Positions 9,541 to 19,429 of a stretch of DNA of 64,000 nucleotides are shown in pieces (the stretch's first letter is position 1; each line of letters opens with the position of its first letter). Made by a program: the position numbers and the translations under genes. The stretch is from positions 276,924 through 340,923 of the forward strand of contig NZ_KE386816.1 in the NCBI RefSeq assembly GCF_000428905.1. The letters run 5' to 3'. The notes under the pieces are model-generated. The model saw only the letters and a list, made by a program, of their open reading frames with translations, ran no database searches and was not told the DNA's origin. This DNA comes from Brumicola pallidula DSM 14239 = ACAM 615. Lineage in GTDB: Bacteria > Pseudomonadota > Gammaproteobacteria > Enterobacterales > Alteromonadaceae.

Positions 9541-10119
9541 TTAGGTGCAGGTTAATGCGACTCCATCCATGTCTTCGTGTGTGCCGTTATCGTCTGCATC
9601 AGAACTGACTTTCACTCGCCCCTGCAAAGACACTAAAATCGCTCTAGCAACAGTCGCGTCAGTGTTAATTGGACAGAGTTGAATACTGAAAGACCGACTA
9701 GCGGCGCCTGTATATTTGAAATTAATACTCGTATTTGGACCCGTCATTTTGGTTGAGTCAGACGCCTTGGATGTCGCTACTAGAAGCTCCTCATCTGAGT
9801 TTCTATTACCATCTGCATTGCTATCAATGAACACAATTTTGGGATTATTCCAATTGGTTCCACATGCTTCAAAATCTTCAGATGGGCACACAACAACGTT
9901 GATTTGTTCATCTATCGCAAGGTGGCGAGCATATTGAATTATGCCGCTGACTTCATTAATCTCTCCGGTAATTCTATTTTTAATCAGAAAATTTTGCATA
10001 CTGGGCGCGACAACCGTTAACACAATCGCTAATATTGCTAAAGTGATCATCATTTCAAGAAGGGTAACGCCTTTTTGACTGGTTTTACTAACTTGCGTGG
10101 TAATCTCGTTATTTAACAC
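9541..10119 (-). CDS. GspH/FimT-family pseudopilin
   Basis: Predicted minor pseudopilin of type IV pili. The N terminus reads QKG before VTLLEMMITLAILAIVLTVVAPS, a prepilin-peptidase site with Glu at +5. It is followed by a GspH-like domain with CPSEDFEACG, DSNADGNRN and a closing LQGRVKVSS strand. The 192-residue length suits FimT/FimU. It is encoded opposite to the pilVWXY1E operon, separated by a repeat-bearing gap, and probably has its own promoter in the shared region before nadE. Confidence 0.85.
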   Translation of the reverse strand: MLNNEITTQVSKTSQKGVTLLEMMITLAILAIVLTVVAPSMQNFLIKNRITGEINEVSGIIQYARHLAIDEQINVVVCPSEDFEACGTNWNNPKIVFIDSNADGNRNSDEELLVATSKASDSTKMTGPNTSINFKYTGAASRSFSIQLCPINTDATVARAILVSLQGRVKVSSDADDNGTHEDMDGVALTCT

Positions 10120-10342
10120 AGTGACCCCCGATAAAAATTCAGCTAACTATACTCTACTTTTATTGTAGTTGCGTATACACTAACATCGCTCGTTAGCGTA
10201 GTTAATACCTTGTGTTAATGTATAGAACGTAAACTCGGGAGAATGAGTATCGTTGAGCCGCGTTGGTTGATTTTTTTATTATCTCGAATTGCTACCTTAC
10301 AATAAATACGGCTTAGTTAGAAAAATAAAGAGGGAAAAGTTG

Positions 10343-11179
10343 ATGTTGAAGTCTGAAGTAATCCAAGAAATGCGTGTTTTACCTGAAATAGACATCGAAC
10401 ATGAGATCCAACGCCGAACTCAATTCATGAAAGATAAATTAAGCGAGTCAGGTTTGCGTAGTTTAGTGTTAGGGATCAGCGGTGGTATTGATTCATGTGC
10501 ATTAGGTCGTTTAGCACAATTAGCAGTTAATGAATTGAATCAAGAATCTGATAATGAATATCAGTTTATCGCGGTTAGGTTGCCTTATGGTGCTCAAGCG
10601 GATGAAGAAGATGCACAAGCATCGATTGATTTTATTCAACCAAGTTTGCAAGTGATATCAAATATTAAGCCAGCTGCAGACGCGATACATGAAAGCGCAG
10701 TCAACGGTTTATTAGCAGAGGGTGTGAATAGTTTTTCAGCTCAAAAAAGTGATTTTGTTAAAGGCAATGCCAAAGCTAGAACAAGAATGGCGACCCAATT
10801 CGATATAGCTGGGTTGATGAATGGATTAGTGCTAGGTACTGATCATTCGGCAGAAAATATTACTGGTTTCTATACCAAGTTTGGTGATGGTGCATGCGAT
10901 TTAGCGCCATTGTTTGGTCTAAGTAAACGTCAAGTTCGCAGCCTAGCAAAACAGCTTGGAGCGCCAGAAAAAATTATTACAAAACCACCAACTGCAGATT
11001 TAGAAACAATGTCACCACAGAAATCTGACGAGTCGTCGTTAGGATTAACCTATGACCAAATCGATGATTTTTTAGAAGGTAAAAGTACGGATAAGGTTGC
11101 CGACGATAAACTATTAGCTATATACTTAAAAACGCAACATAAACGACTCTCTATTCCTACCGTTTATGACCATGAATAA
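10343..11179 (+). CDS. nadE: NH3-dependent NAD+ synthetase
   Basis: Amidates nicotinic acid adenine dinucleotide to NAD+ using ATP and ammonia. The ATP-pyrophosphatase loop is seen as ISGGIDSC near residue 45, followed by later family segments such as [17 protein letters not shown] and KPPTADLE. The start at 10343 ([10 protein letters not shown]) is preceded by an AGAGGG-like ribosome site and gives 278 residues, matching the short ammonia-dependent form; an upstream start at 10289 would add an unlikely basic extension. It ends 15 bp before glnB, a pairing common in this order of bacteria. Confidence 0.96.
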   Translation: MLKSEVIQEMRVLPEIDIEHEIQRRTQFMKDKLSESGLRSLVLGISGGIDSCALGRLAQLAVNELNQESDNEYQFIAVRLPYGAQADEEDAQASIDFIQPSLQVISNIKPAADAIHESAVNGLLAEGVNSFSAQKSDFVKGNAKARTRMATQFDIAGLMNGLVLGTDHSAENITGFYTKFGDGACDLAPLFGLSKRQVRSLAKQLGAPEKIITKPPTADLETMSPQKSDESSLGLTYDQIDDFLEGKSTDKVADDKLLAIYLKTQHKRLSIPTVYDHE

Positions 11180-11533
<354 letters not shown>

Positions 11534-11619
11534 CGTCTCCGAATGCATGGCTTGTAAAGGCAGTTTACATACTGCCGACTTCACGTCCATTATATGCGCC
11601 ACATCTAGCACGCATTGTG

Positions 11620-11650
11620 TACAAGCAATGTCGTTTACAAGCAATGTCGT
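11620..11650. repeat. Direct repeat of 15 bp
   Basis: TACAAGCAATGTCGT occurs at 11620-11634 and again at 11636-11650, just before the slyD stop on the other strand. No function is apparent. Confidence 0.8.
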
Positions 11651-11653
11651 GTC

Positions 11654-12139
11654 TTAGTGCGAATGTCCGCAGCCATCTTCACCGTGCACGTGACCATGCT
11701 TGATCTCATCCACAGTTGCTTCACGTACATCAACAACTTCAACGTCAAAGGCTAACGACATGCCGGCTAATGGGTGATTGCCATCGACTGTTACCGTTGT
11801 GTCAGTTTTGTCGATAATCATCACAGACTGTTCGCCATCGTCCGTCGTTGCTCTAAAACTCATGCCTACGTCAACGTCCATGTCCTCGAACATGTCAGAA
11901 GGGACTTCTTGAATTAAATCGTCATGGCGTTCCCCGTATGCTTTGTCAGGGTCAACATTGACTGAAAATTTATCACCTTTTACTTTTCCAGCTAATGCAT
12001 CTTCAATGCCTTCAATCATAAAATGACTGCCTTGCAAAAATGACATTGGAGGCGCTTCGTGAGACGAATCGATCATTTCACCTTCGGTGGTACTTACTGT
12101 GTAATGAAGCGTAACGACATTATCTTTCTGTATTTGCAT
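11654..12139 (-). CDS. slyD: FKBP-type peptidyl-prolyl isomerase SlyD
   Basis: Cytoplasmic prolyl isomerase, chaperone and nickel-binding protein. The 161-residue product has the FKBP core split by the insert-in-flap chaperone domain, the GNHPLAGMSLAFDVEVVDVR strand, and a metal-binding tail with HGHVHGEDGCGHSH. The tail is shorter than in E. coli. It converges with glnB across 120 bp and lies 14 bp downstream of ygfZ on the same strand. Confidence 0.95.
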   Translation of the reverse strand: MQIQKDNVVTLHYTVSTTEGEMIDSSHEAPPMSFLQGSHFMIEGIEDALAGKVKGDKFSVNVDPDKAYGERHDDLIQEVPSDMFEDMDVDVGMSFRATTDDGEQSVMIIDKTDTTVTVDGNHPLAGMSLAFDVEVVDVREATVDEIKHGHVHGEDGCGHSH

Positions 12140-12153
12140 CTTGTATCCTTTGC

Positions 12154-13101
12154 TTAATTTAATTTATACGGTAGAGCGCTTACTGTGAACTGGTGCTCTG
12201 GGAACGCTTTCGATCTTAACACATCACCTGTTTGTGTGTCATTTGCAAGAACCCCAAACAATAATGTAGTGTCATTAAGCACCGCGCTTTGCAGCACAGT
12301 GCCGCCGCTGCGCCAATTTTCACCTGCTTGTTTTTCCAAGGCATCTCCTGGCTTTAGCTCGATGGATGCGTCAACACCTTGATGAATTAGAATATAAGAT
12401 GCTCTTTTATTGCGCCCTAGAAATTTTGTGCGTGCAATAGTCTCTTGACCCATGTAACAACCTTTATCAAAATCGATACCGGCGACAGATTGTAAATTGA
12501 GCATCTGAGGAACAAATTCGTTACTGGTTTGAGCTTCTATACACGGGATACCGTCAACTATATCCATAGCCTCCCAGTGGCTTTCGTCCTGATAGGTAGC
12601 AACGTCGGTTAGCTTACTAAACAAAGCTAGGCCATCAGAATTTAGAGCAAGTATATATCGTGGCGTGCTTATGTTAAGGCAAATTGCGCTGCCAAATTCA
12701 TTACTAAGCACACCCAAATGTTGCTCATTTAGTTCTGCAAACAATGATTTAAGAGCGCTTAATGTTGCGGTTCCAGATATGCCGAAAAAACTCAACTCTG
12801 GGACTGCTTGCTGAATATCTACTTTAGAGAAGACACCATATTTTTTGAATTCGGCAAGGCTTTTTTCGATAGCAGATTTGCGCATGATCAAATGATAAAC
12901 ATCACTGCTTAGTAGTGCGGTAAATACGGACCAAGTTTTACCCTTAAAATCACAATGTGCGCCAATTCTGGCAGCATTTCCATGCATCTTTTTTACATCT
13001 ACAGTAACTTGGCCTTGTAAATACTCTGTCGCTTGTGGTCCCGAAAATGTGACACAACCAAGCTGGTTCAATTTTGCTATAAATTCGTTTTGAGATGACA
13101 T
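12154..13101 (-). CDS. ygfZ: tRNA-modifying protein YgfZ (folate-binding, iron-sulfur maintenance)
   Basis: Folate-binding protein of the GcvT-like family that supports repair or assembly of certain iron-sulfur enzymes, including tRNA methylthiolation. The hallmark is KGCYMGQE within DFDKGCYMGQETIARTKF near residue 215. The start at 13101 (MSSQNEFIAKL) gives 315 residues; an upstream in-frame start at 13203 adds 34 residues unlike the family. It is divergent from sdhE, the same arrangement as in E. coli. Confidence 0.93.
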   Translation of the reverse strand: MSSQNEFIAKLNQLGCVTFSGPQATEYLQGQVTVDVKKMHGNAARIGAHCDFKGKTWSVFTALLSSDVYHLIMRKSAIEKSLAEFKKYGVFSKVDIQQAVPELSFFGISGTATLSALKSLFAELNEQHLGVLSNEFGSAICLNISTPRYILALNSDGLALFSKLTDVATYQDESHWEAMDIVDGIPCIEAQTSNEFVPQMLNLQSVAGIDFDKGCYMGQETIARTKFLGRNKRASYILIHQGVDASIELKPGDALEKQAGENWRSGGTVLQSAVLNDTTLLFGVLANDTQTGDVLRSKAFPEHQFTVSALPYKLN

Positions 13102-13337
13102 TTTGTAGCCTCTAATACTGTCGAGATTGCCTATTGTCATACAATAACGGTGCAATCCAATGCTTGTGTACAGATGATATTGGGATGGTACGTTACTTTG
13201 CAAGATGATGTTCTACTCAACAACACATTATCTTGAACTTTTGACGCTAATAAATCGACTTTTTAAATATCTTTTGATCAGTTCTGCAATCATCTGCGTT
13301 ATGCTACTATACAAGCAAATAAAGCATAAGGTACCCA

Positions 13338-13589
13338 ATGTTTACAGCAAAAAGAGTCGCTAGGTTAAGATGGGCATGTCGACGCGGCATGTTAGAGTTA
13401 GATGTGCTATTTCTTCCTTTTGTTGAGCAAGCTTTCGATGAACTACCCGAAGGAGAAAAAGTCGTTTTTGAACGTTTGTTAACCTGCGATGACCCAGATC
13501 TGTTTGCGTGGTTTATGGGCCATAAAAAATGTGAAGACCCAGATTTAACTTATATGGTTCAGAAAGTGTTGCAAAGAGTTAAGGTGTAA
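13338..13589 (+). CDS. sdhE: FAD assembly factor SdhE
   Basis: Small protein that promotes covalent flavin attachment to succinate dehydrogenase and fumarate reductase. The 83-residue product carries the diagnostic RRGMLELD motif near the N terminus, then the acidic helix bundle ending in the CDDPDLFAWFMG region. It is divergent from ygfZ with a 236-bp spacer. Directly after its stop, the same reading frame stays open into the ygfX-like sequence. Confidence 0.95.
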   Translation: MFTAKRVARLRWACRRGMLELDVLFLPFVEQAFDELPEGEKVVFERLLTCDDPDLFAWFMGHKKCEDPDLTYMVQKVLQRVKV

Positions 13590-13664
13590 TTCGATATCGC
13601 ATATCGTGACATTATCGTTACTCGGTATAACTTTGACCTAATTCAATTTTTCAACGGTTATGTA

Positions 13665-14153
13665 GTGCCACTTATTATTTGTTGGTCATTGCCATCGACA
13701 GTAATGCCAAATTTTTATATATTGCAGTTAATCTTTACTATGCTGCTTAGCAGTTGGCTTGGATTTAAGTTACTTTGCAACACGATTTTGGAAACACATT
13801 TTTTAATCTCGATGAGTCAAAAAAGACCGTTGCTTTGTGATTGCTACAAGGAAACATCTTCCGCTACTAATGATCACAAGGCGCATAAAAATGAGACAGT
13901 CCACTCTCAAAAAACCAATATTTGTTACCAAATTTCATCTCGTTCGCGCTGTACACAATTGTGTGCTTTCTTAATATTAGAATCTACGCAGGAACATATA
14001 ACAGGGTCAGCCTCTGCTCTCAAGGCAGGCCGCAATGACAATACAATTGTCCATGTGATTAACTCGATTATCCTGTTTAAGTGGCAGACAACAGAAAGCC
14101 ATTACAGAGCACTAGCATCTGTAATTGCACTTAATACAAAATTAGCAAGCTAA
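13665..14153 (+). CDS. YgfX-like membrane protein (start uncertain, possibly degraded)
   Basis: Next to sdhE, where E. coli has ygfX (cptA). The frame is open from the base after the sdhE stop (13590) to 14153. From 13590 the translation gives IIVTRYNFDLIQ, then two hydrophobic stretches near 13650-13700 and 13720-13790, resembling the YgfX start (a short basic strand, then paired membrane helices). The last 30 residues (ILFKWQTTESHYRALASVI) resemble the YgfX end. The middle is polar and Cys-rich, with little similarity I can see. The first standard start is GTG at 13665, which would cut off the first helix; 13590-13664 has no ATG, GTG or TTG in frame. It may use a rare start or be decaying. 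Confidence 0.5.
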   Translation: MPLIICWSLPSTVMPNFYILQLIFTMLLSSWLGFKLLCNTILETHFLISMSQKRPLLCDCYKETSSATNDHKAHKNETVHSQKTNICYQISSRSRCTQLCAFLILESTQEHITGSASALKAGRNDNTIVHVINSIILFKWQTTESHYRALASVIALNTKLAS

Positions 14154-14215
14154 CAATAAATACCGTCAACGTTTTTTTAGTTTACACACAAACTTAACGT
14201 AGGAAGAGCGAGTAG

Positions 14216-15160
14216 ATGATGAACATGGGCTTATTAAAAGCGGCTTTGTATAATCCACAATGCCATAAGCGTGTTATCCCTGTGCTACCGTTGAGTAGTC
14301 TTCGAAAAGAAATTCAAATAGACGCAATTCATTGCGAGCGTTACAACAAGGCAGTTAGTTGGCGGCTTGGTATAGCATCTGTAATACACCCCAATTACTT
14401 ACAAGTCCTTACCTTACCTATGCAACTGGAGATGATGGTAAACAAACCGTTTCCATTTAAACCAATGGGCCTAGTGCATTTAGCTAATTTTATTAGGGTA
14501 AATTACTTGCCTGAACAAAGTTCAAAATTGATCCTAAAAACATCGTTTAATGGACTTGCTTGGCATAAAAAAGGCTGGGTTTTTGCTGTCTTAAGTGAAG
14601 GTTTTGTGGATGGCGAGCTAGCAATTTCTGGTACGTCTTACTATTTGTCTAGGCAACAACATAACCAAGTTAATGAGAGCGAGGCATTGGCGACTGATAT
14701 GAGTATTTGTGAACCGCATTTTAAAGCAGATAATGTCCTCGAAACGGCTTCTATAATGCCAATAGTTGACGCCGTCATTTCTCCATTCGACGAAACCATA
14801 GAGATAAACTTTCCCCTTGGCATAGGACGCAAATATGCACAAGTCTCAGGTGACTTCAATCCAATACACTTGTCTCGTTGGACAGCAAAAGCAATGGGCT
14901 TTAAGCAAGCTATCGCGCATGGGATGTATTCAAAGGCAATTTGCTTGTCAGCGGTATTAAAACAAGAAATGCAAAACAGTAAAAGGGCATTAGCACAAAC
15001 ACCAATGCAGTTTTCTACACAATTTATACAACCTATTTATTTGCCAACGCGCTGTGAATTAAAAGTAAATAGTGAAATAGATCAGATAGACTTTTCGCTG
15101 ACTTCAAAAAGCCGCTCCAAAGAAAGAGAGCATTTGCGCACAAACATGATAATTGCTTAG
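14216..15160 (+). CDS. MaoC-like (hot-dog fold) dehydratase-domain protein
   Basis: Predicted double hot-dog protein related to enoyl-CoA hydratase 2. The C-terminal half has the hydratase-2 signature: YAQVSGDFNPIHLSRWTAKAMGF followed by AIAHGMYSKAI, with the Asp/His pair of the active site. The N-terminal half (about residues 40-170) looks like a degenerate hot-dog repeat. At 314 residues it matches stand-alone acyl-dehydratases of gammaproteobacteria. The substrate is unknown, probably a 3-hydroxyacyl thioester. Start at 14216 or 14219 (MM). It stands alone between ygfX-like and nadB. Confidence 0.8.
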   Translation: MMNMGLLKAALYNPQCHKRVIPVLPLSSLRKEIQIDAIHCERYNKAVSWRLGIASVIHPNYLQVLTLPMQLEMMVNKPFPFKPMGLVHLANFIRVNYLPEQSSKLILKTSFNGLAWHKKGWVFAVLSEGFVDGELAISGTSYYLSRQQHNQVNESEALATDMSICEPHFKADNVLETASIMPIVDAVISPFDETIEINFPLGIGRKYAQVSGDFNPIHLSRWTAKAMGFKQAIAHGMYSKAICLSAVLKQEMQNSKRALAQTPMQFSTQFIQPIYLPTRCELKVNSEIDQIDFSLTSKSRSKEREHLRTNMIIA

Positions 15161-15182
15161 TACATTACTGTCTGCGCGGTAA

Positions 15183-16778
15183 TTACATTTCCTTTTGAAT
15201 AATGGTGGGTTCAGGATTGTCTAACATGCCAGGGTAGTCTAGGTTGTAGTGCAATCCTCTGCTTTCTTTTCTTTGCATTGCACACATCACAATTAATTGT
15301 GCGACACAAACCAGATTCCGCAACTCCAACATATTATTGCTGACCTTAAAATTACTGTAATATTCGTCAATTTCTTGTTTAAGCAAGTTTATGCGTCTCA
15401 ACGCTCGCTCTAATCGTTTATTGGTGCGCACAATACCGACATAATCCCACATAAAAAGTCGAAGTTCGTGCCAATTGTGTTGAATAATCACCAGTTCATC
15501 TGAATCAATTACCCGGCTCTCATCCCAAGCTTGTATTGGCTCGTCAATCCATGTTTCGTGTATGCGCTTAACGATATGTTTGGCGGCGGCATGCGCAAAC
15601 ACAATGCATTCTAGTAACGAATTACTAGCCATTCGGTTCGCCCCATGCAAACCTGTGTATGCAGTTTCACCGATAGCATATACATTTTCTAAGTTAGTGC
15701 GAGCATCGAAATCCGTAATAACGCCGCCACATGTGTAGTGCGCAGCAGGAACTACCGGTATTGCTTGAGTCGTAATATCTATGCCCAACGAACAACAGCG
15801 ACTATAAATATTAGGAAAGTGTTTTTTGACGAAGTCAGTGGGTTTGTGGCTAATATCTAAGTACATGCAGTCAGCACCAAGACGCTTCATTTCAAAATCG
15901 ATGGCTCTGGCGACAATATCACGCGGCGCCAAATCGCCTCGCTCATCAAATTTATGCATAAACTTAGTGCCATCTTGGTGGCACAAAAATGCGCCTTCTC
16001 CGCGCAATGCTTCGCTGATAAGAAAGTTTCCTGCGTCTGGATGAAACAAGCAAGTGGGATGGAATTGGTTAAATTCCATGTTGGCTATTCTACACCCTGC
16101 CCGCCATGCCATTGCGACGCCATCGCCACTTGATACATCAGGGTTTGAGGTGTATTGATAAACCTTACTGCCGCCGCCTGTGGCAAGCGTTGTGAAGCGA
16201 GATCTGATAACTTCTACTTGTTCTTTTTTACGATTCCAAACGTACGCGCCAACGCAATGGTCTGGCGAAATTTTACTCTTTATTAAGTCAATCGCATTAT
16301 AGCGTTCAAATAAGCGGATGTTAGGATGATTGGCGACGTTATCCGACAGCGTTTTTTGCACCGCTGCGCCAGTTGCATCGGCAGCATGCAATATTCTTCT
16401 ATGGCTATGTCCACCTTCACGCGTTAAATGAAATTTAGTTTCACCATTCTCATTTTTTTCTTGATCAAAAGGAACGCCCTTATTAATCAACCACTCCATA
16501 CTTTCTTTTGCATTGCGAACAGTAAACGCAACAACAGCCTCATCACATAGCCCTGCGCCCGCATTTAAGGTGTCTTTGACATGGTCGTCGATAGAGTCTG
16601 TATCGTCAAAAACAGCAGCAATTCCGCCTTGCGCGTAGCGAGTGCTACCTTCATTAATATCACTTTTGCTCAGCACGATAACGTCACACAAATCAGCCAT
16701 TTTTAAAGCGAGGCTTAACCCTGCTGCGCCACTGCCGACTATTAATAAATCGCAGCGATGTTCAATTGTTTGAGACAT
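15183..16778 (-). CDS. nadB: L-aspartate oxidase
   Basis: FAD enzyme that oxidises L-aspartate to iminoaspartate, the first step of de novo NAD synthesis. The dinucleotide fold is seen in [15 protein letters not shown] at the N terminus; [20 protein letters not shown] and the [15 protein letters not shown] motif near residue 390 are family marks. The start at 16778 ([10 protein letters not shown]) gives 531 residues; 16799 would add seven. It is divergent from rpoE, the same order as in E. coli, and complements nadE at 10343. Confidence 0.96.
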   Translation of the reverse strand: MSQTIEHRCDLLIVGSGAAGLSLALKMADLCDVIVLSKSDINEGSTRYAQGGIAAVFDDTDSIDDHVKDTLNAGAGLCDEAVVAFTVRNAKESMEWLINKGVPFDQEKNENGETKFHLTREGGHSHRRILHAADATGAAVQKTLSDNVANHPNIRLFERYNAIDLIKSKISPDHCVGAYVWNRKKEQVEVIRSRFTTLATGGGSKVYQYTSNPDVSSGDGVAMAWRAGCRIANMEFNQFHPTCLFHPDAGNFLISEALRGEGAFLCHQDGTKFMHKFDERGDLAPRDIVARAIDFEMKRLGADCMYLDISHKPTDFVKKHFPNIYSRCCSLGIDITTQAIPVVPAAHYTCGGVITDFDARTNLENVYAIGETAYTGLHGANRMASNSLLECIVFAHAAAKHIVKRIHETWIDEPIQAWDESRVIDSDELVIIQHNWHELRLFMWDYVGIVRTNKRLERALRRINLLKQEIDEYYSNFKVSNNMLELRNLVCVAQLIVMCAMQRKESRGLHYNLDYPGMLDNPEPTIIQKEM

Positions 16779-16884
16779 AGGTCGTTTTTCGGGTAACATG
16801 TAGGGAAATAGTGTATCGACATATTAATCATCTAGTAAAAAATTACAACTGATGGTTATTTATAAATTATTTTAGCTGTATATC

Positions 16885-16911
16885 GAACTTATCCATAAAG
16901 TGTCAGTCTAT
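16885..16911 (+). promoter_or_regulatory. Sigma-E-type promoter upstream of rpoE
   Basis: GAACTT at 16885-16890, a 16-base spacer, then TCTAT at 16907-16911 matches the -35 and -10 consensus of the envelope-stress sigma factor. It lies 52 bp before the rpoE start and indicates autoregulation, as known in E. coli. Confidence 0.75.
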
Positions 16912-16962
16912 TACTACACTTGCATGAGCCATAAGCGATGTATTTTAGGAGTAGTGGCTCGA

Positions 16963-17541
16963 ATGAGCGAGCAGAAAACCGATCAAGAATTAGTTGAGCA
17001 AGTACAGAAAGGTAATAAGAACGCTTTCAATTTGTTAGTTATTCGTCATCAAAACAAGGTGATGAATATTGTTTCAAGGTACGTGAAGAACAGTGGGGAT
17101 GTAGCAGATGTAACGCAAGAAGCATTCATAAAAGCGTACAGAGCACTACCCAACTTTAGAGGCGAAAGTGCTTTTTATACTTGGCTTTATAGGATAGCGG
17201 TAAACAGTGCAAAAAATTATTTAACATCTCAAGGGCGCAAACCCCCAGCAAGTGATGTTGATGCGAGTGAAGCTGATTATTATGATGGAAGTGATGCATT
17301 AAAGGAAAATAACTCTCCTGAGCGTGCTTTGTTATCTGACGAATTACAGCAAAAGTTATTTACGGCAATAGACGTGTTACCTGAAGATTTACGTTCGGCA
17401 ATTACTTTACGAGAAATCGAAGGCTTGAGCTACGAAGAAATAGCGGCAGTGATGGAATGTCCGGTTGGGACCGTTCGGTCGAGGATTTTTAGAGCCCGAG
17501 AAGCAATCGACAAAGTCATCGTACCTTTAATGCAAACATAA
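16963..17541 (+). CDS. rpoE: RNA polymerase sigma-E factor (envelope stress)
   Basis: ECF sigma factor directing the response to misfolded outer-membrane proteins. Region 2 is seen in DVTQEAFIKAYRALPNFRGESAFYTWLYRIAVN and region 4 in LREIEGLSYEEIAAVM...GTVRSRIFRAREAID. The start at 16963 (MSEQKTDQELV) matches the family N terminus (192 residues) and has an AGGAG site 11 bp upstream; the 16900 alternative overlaps the promoter. First gene of rpoE-rseA-rseB-rseC. Confidence 0.97.
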   Translation: MSEQKTDQELVEQVQKGNKNAFNLLVIRHQNKVMNIVSRYVKNSGDVADVTQEAFIKAYRALPNFRGESAFYTWLYRIAVNSAKNYLTSQGRKPPASDVDASEADYYDGSDALKENNSPERALLSDELQQKLFTAIDVLPEDLRSAITLREIEGLSYEEIAAVMECPVGTVRSRIFRAREAIDKVIVPLMQT

Positions 17542-17610
17542 ACACTAAAGTATAGCGTTCACTAAAGAAAATAATGTAATATTAGCAGTGTTAACGTAGG
17601 AATTTATTAT

Positions 17611-18207
17611 ATGACGCAACAGCTCGAAAAATTATCGGCATTTGTAGATGGCGAACACCATGATCCTGACATAGCTAAAAGCTTGACGCAAGATCCTGGA
17701 CTCGCTGACAAATGGAAACGTTATCACTTAGTCAGAGATTGCATTCGCAGAGAGATGAGTGCTGACATTCACTTTGACATCAGTGCTGAAATTGCCAAAA
17801 AGTTGGAAAATGAGTTGCCAATGATTGCACCGACCCGCACCTGGCAAGAGCTTCCTATTGTTGCCAATGTTATTCCTTTAATAAAACAAAGTGGACAGTT
17901 GGCAGTCGCTGCTTGTGCTACGGCTGTGATGATATTCAGTTATCAGTCATACAATCAACCAGAAGAAACGTTGCCATTCTTGACCGCGCCGACAGAGTTT
18001 GGCCCACAAGGTGGTTTGGCTCCCGTGAGTTTAAGTAGAAATCAGGGTGTCGACCGTGAAGGCATGGCAATAGTGCTTGAACAGCAGCGCCAAATTAATG
18101 CGATTATAGAAGACCATCAACGCCAACTTAAACTTAAAAATGCGGGACAAAGTAAAATTTCACAGACACCAGAGGCTGAGCCGAGCGCAGACCCAGCTCA
18201 AAAGTAA
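17611..18207 (+). CDS. rseA: Sigma-E anti-sigma factor RseA
   Basis: Inner-membrane anti-sigma factor that holds RpoE until cleaved by DegS and RseP. The N-terminal cytoplasmic domain (EKLSAFVDGEH, WKRYHLVRDCIR) is typical. A single membrane helix follows at about residues 92-110 (LAVAACATAVMIFSYQS), then a Gln-rich periplasmic tail. The 198-residue length fits. It starts 69 bp after rpoE and ends one base before the rseB start. Confidence 0.95.
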   Translation: MTQQLEKLSAFVDGEHHDPDIAKSLTQDPGLADKWKRYHLVRDCIRREMSADIHFDISAEIAKKLENELPMIAPTRTWQELPIVANVIPLIKQSGQLAVAACATAVMIFSYQSYNQPEETLPFLTAPTEFGPQGGLAPVSLSRNQGVDREGMAIVLEQQRQINAIIEDHQRQLKLKNAGQSKISQTPEAEPSADPAQK

Positions 18208-18208
18208 T

Positions 18209-19420
18209 ATGATAAACGGAATAAACAAAGTGAGCAGTAGGGCTAACATCGGTAGGCTGCTCTGGAAGCGGAGCTTACTTGCCATTCTTCTGGGGGTTTT
18301 CGCTCCTACTTCTGTGTCAGTTGCTGAGTCCATCGACTCAAGCGCTGCCCAATCAGAGCCTTTATCAGAGCCTTTATCAGAGCCTTTATCAGAGCCTTTA
18401 TCAGAGCAATCACTAGTAAACGAGCAATCGCAACAGCCCAAAAAAGACCCTAAGGTGGTTAGTTCAAAAAATCAGCGAACATTAGCCGGAGAGGCTGCTC
18501 AAGGTGTTTTGAAAGTTAACGACACCTTTGATCCTCTATCTGCAATTAGCTGGTTGGAGCGTTTAGCACGACAAACCTCACTTTTAAATTACGAAGTCTC
18601 ATTTGTGCTAAATATTCCAGGAAAAGACACTCAACCGTTTCTATGGCGTCATGCCAAAATAGATGACAGTACACAAATAGAGCAACTTAGCCTATTGAAT
18701 GGTCCCGGCTTTGAGAACATTAGAGTCAATGATGTCGTGAGTGTATTTCAACCTGGTTATCCCCCTTATAGTATGTATGGAAACGCAATTGACGGGCCCA
18801 TACCTTATGCACTGTTGCATGAACCTGAGCAACTTCAAATGAGCTACCAATTTTTACTTGTTGGCAGAAATAGAGTATCCGGACGCTCGGCGCAACAAAT
18901 TCGTATCACCAGTATTGATAAAACAAGATATGGGTATCATTTGTGGTTGGATGAAGAAACCGGCATGCTACTAAAGTTAAATATGCATGGTTTAGATGGC
19001 AAGTTGTTACAGCAAATTCAAGTCATTCAGCTAAAAATCGATGACAAAGTTGCTGACGTATTCAGTCAGTTACAGCGAGATAACTTACCTCGGGTGATTA
19101 ATGTTGTGAATCCACCGCAGCGAAAGCATGAGTGGGCCTTGACCTTTTTGCCTGTGGGTATGAAACCCGTAAAGCAAGATATACATCAATTAGCGATTAC
19201 AGGGCAGGTGGCTGAATATAGTTTGTTCAGCGATGGTCTGGTCAACGTGTCAGTTTATATTCAAGCAGCAACGGGTGTTTTTCAAAATGATGTTAATCTA
19301 AATAATGGCGCTAATACGGTGCATTCTCGCACCGATGGCAAAGTGCAAGTTACGGTGGTTGGAGATATACCTTTAATCACTGCTCAACTCATGGCAAAAT
19401 CAATCGAAGTAACAAATTAA
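18209..19420 (+). CDS. rseB: Sigma-E regulatory protein RseB with N-terminal repeat
   Basis: Periplasmic protein that shields RseA from DegS cleavage and senses lipopolysaccharide. The start at 18209 (MINGINKVSS) yields a signal-anchor-like peptide ending near SVSVAES; 18140 would overlap rseA. The MucB/RseB fold covers about residues 110-400 (ISWLERLARQTSLLNYEVSF, YHLWLDEETGMLLKLNMHG). Between signal peptide and domain lies a low-complexity linker with four perfect SEPL repeats encoded by a 12-bp array, making the 403-residue protein longer than the E. coli one. Confidence 0.94.
   Translation: MINGINKVSSRANIGRLLWKRSLLAILLGVFAPTSVSVAESIDSSAAQSEPLSEPLSEPLSEPLSEQSLVNEQSQQPKKDPKVVSSKNQRTLAGEAAQGVLKVNDTFDPLSAISWLERLARQTSLLNYEVSFVLNIPGKDTQPFLWRHAKIDDSTQIEQLSLLNGPGFENIRVNDVVSVFQPGYPPYSMYGNAIDGPIPYALLHEPEQLQMSYQFLLVGRNRVSGRSAQQIRITSIDKTRYGYHLWLDEETGMLLKLNMHGLDGKLLQQIQVIQLKIDDKVADVFSQLQRDNLPRVINVVNPPQRKHEWALTFLPVGMKPVKQDIHQLAITGQVAEYSLFSDGLVNVSVYIQAATGVFQNDVNLNNGANTVHSRTDGKVQVTVVGDIPLITAQLMAKSIEVTN
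18353..18400 (+). repeat. 12-bp tandem repeat inside rseB (four copies)
   Basis: Four perfect copies of TCAGAGCCTTTA encode SEPL repeats in the linker after the RseB signal peptide. A partial fifth copy starts at 18401. The unit is a multiple of three, so copy changes keep the frame. Confidence 0.95.
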
Positions 19421-19429
19421 TACTAAATT

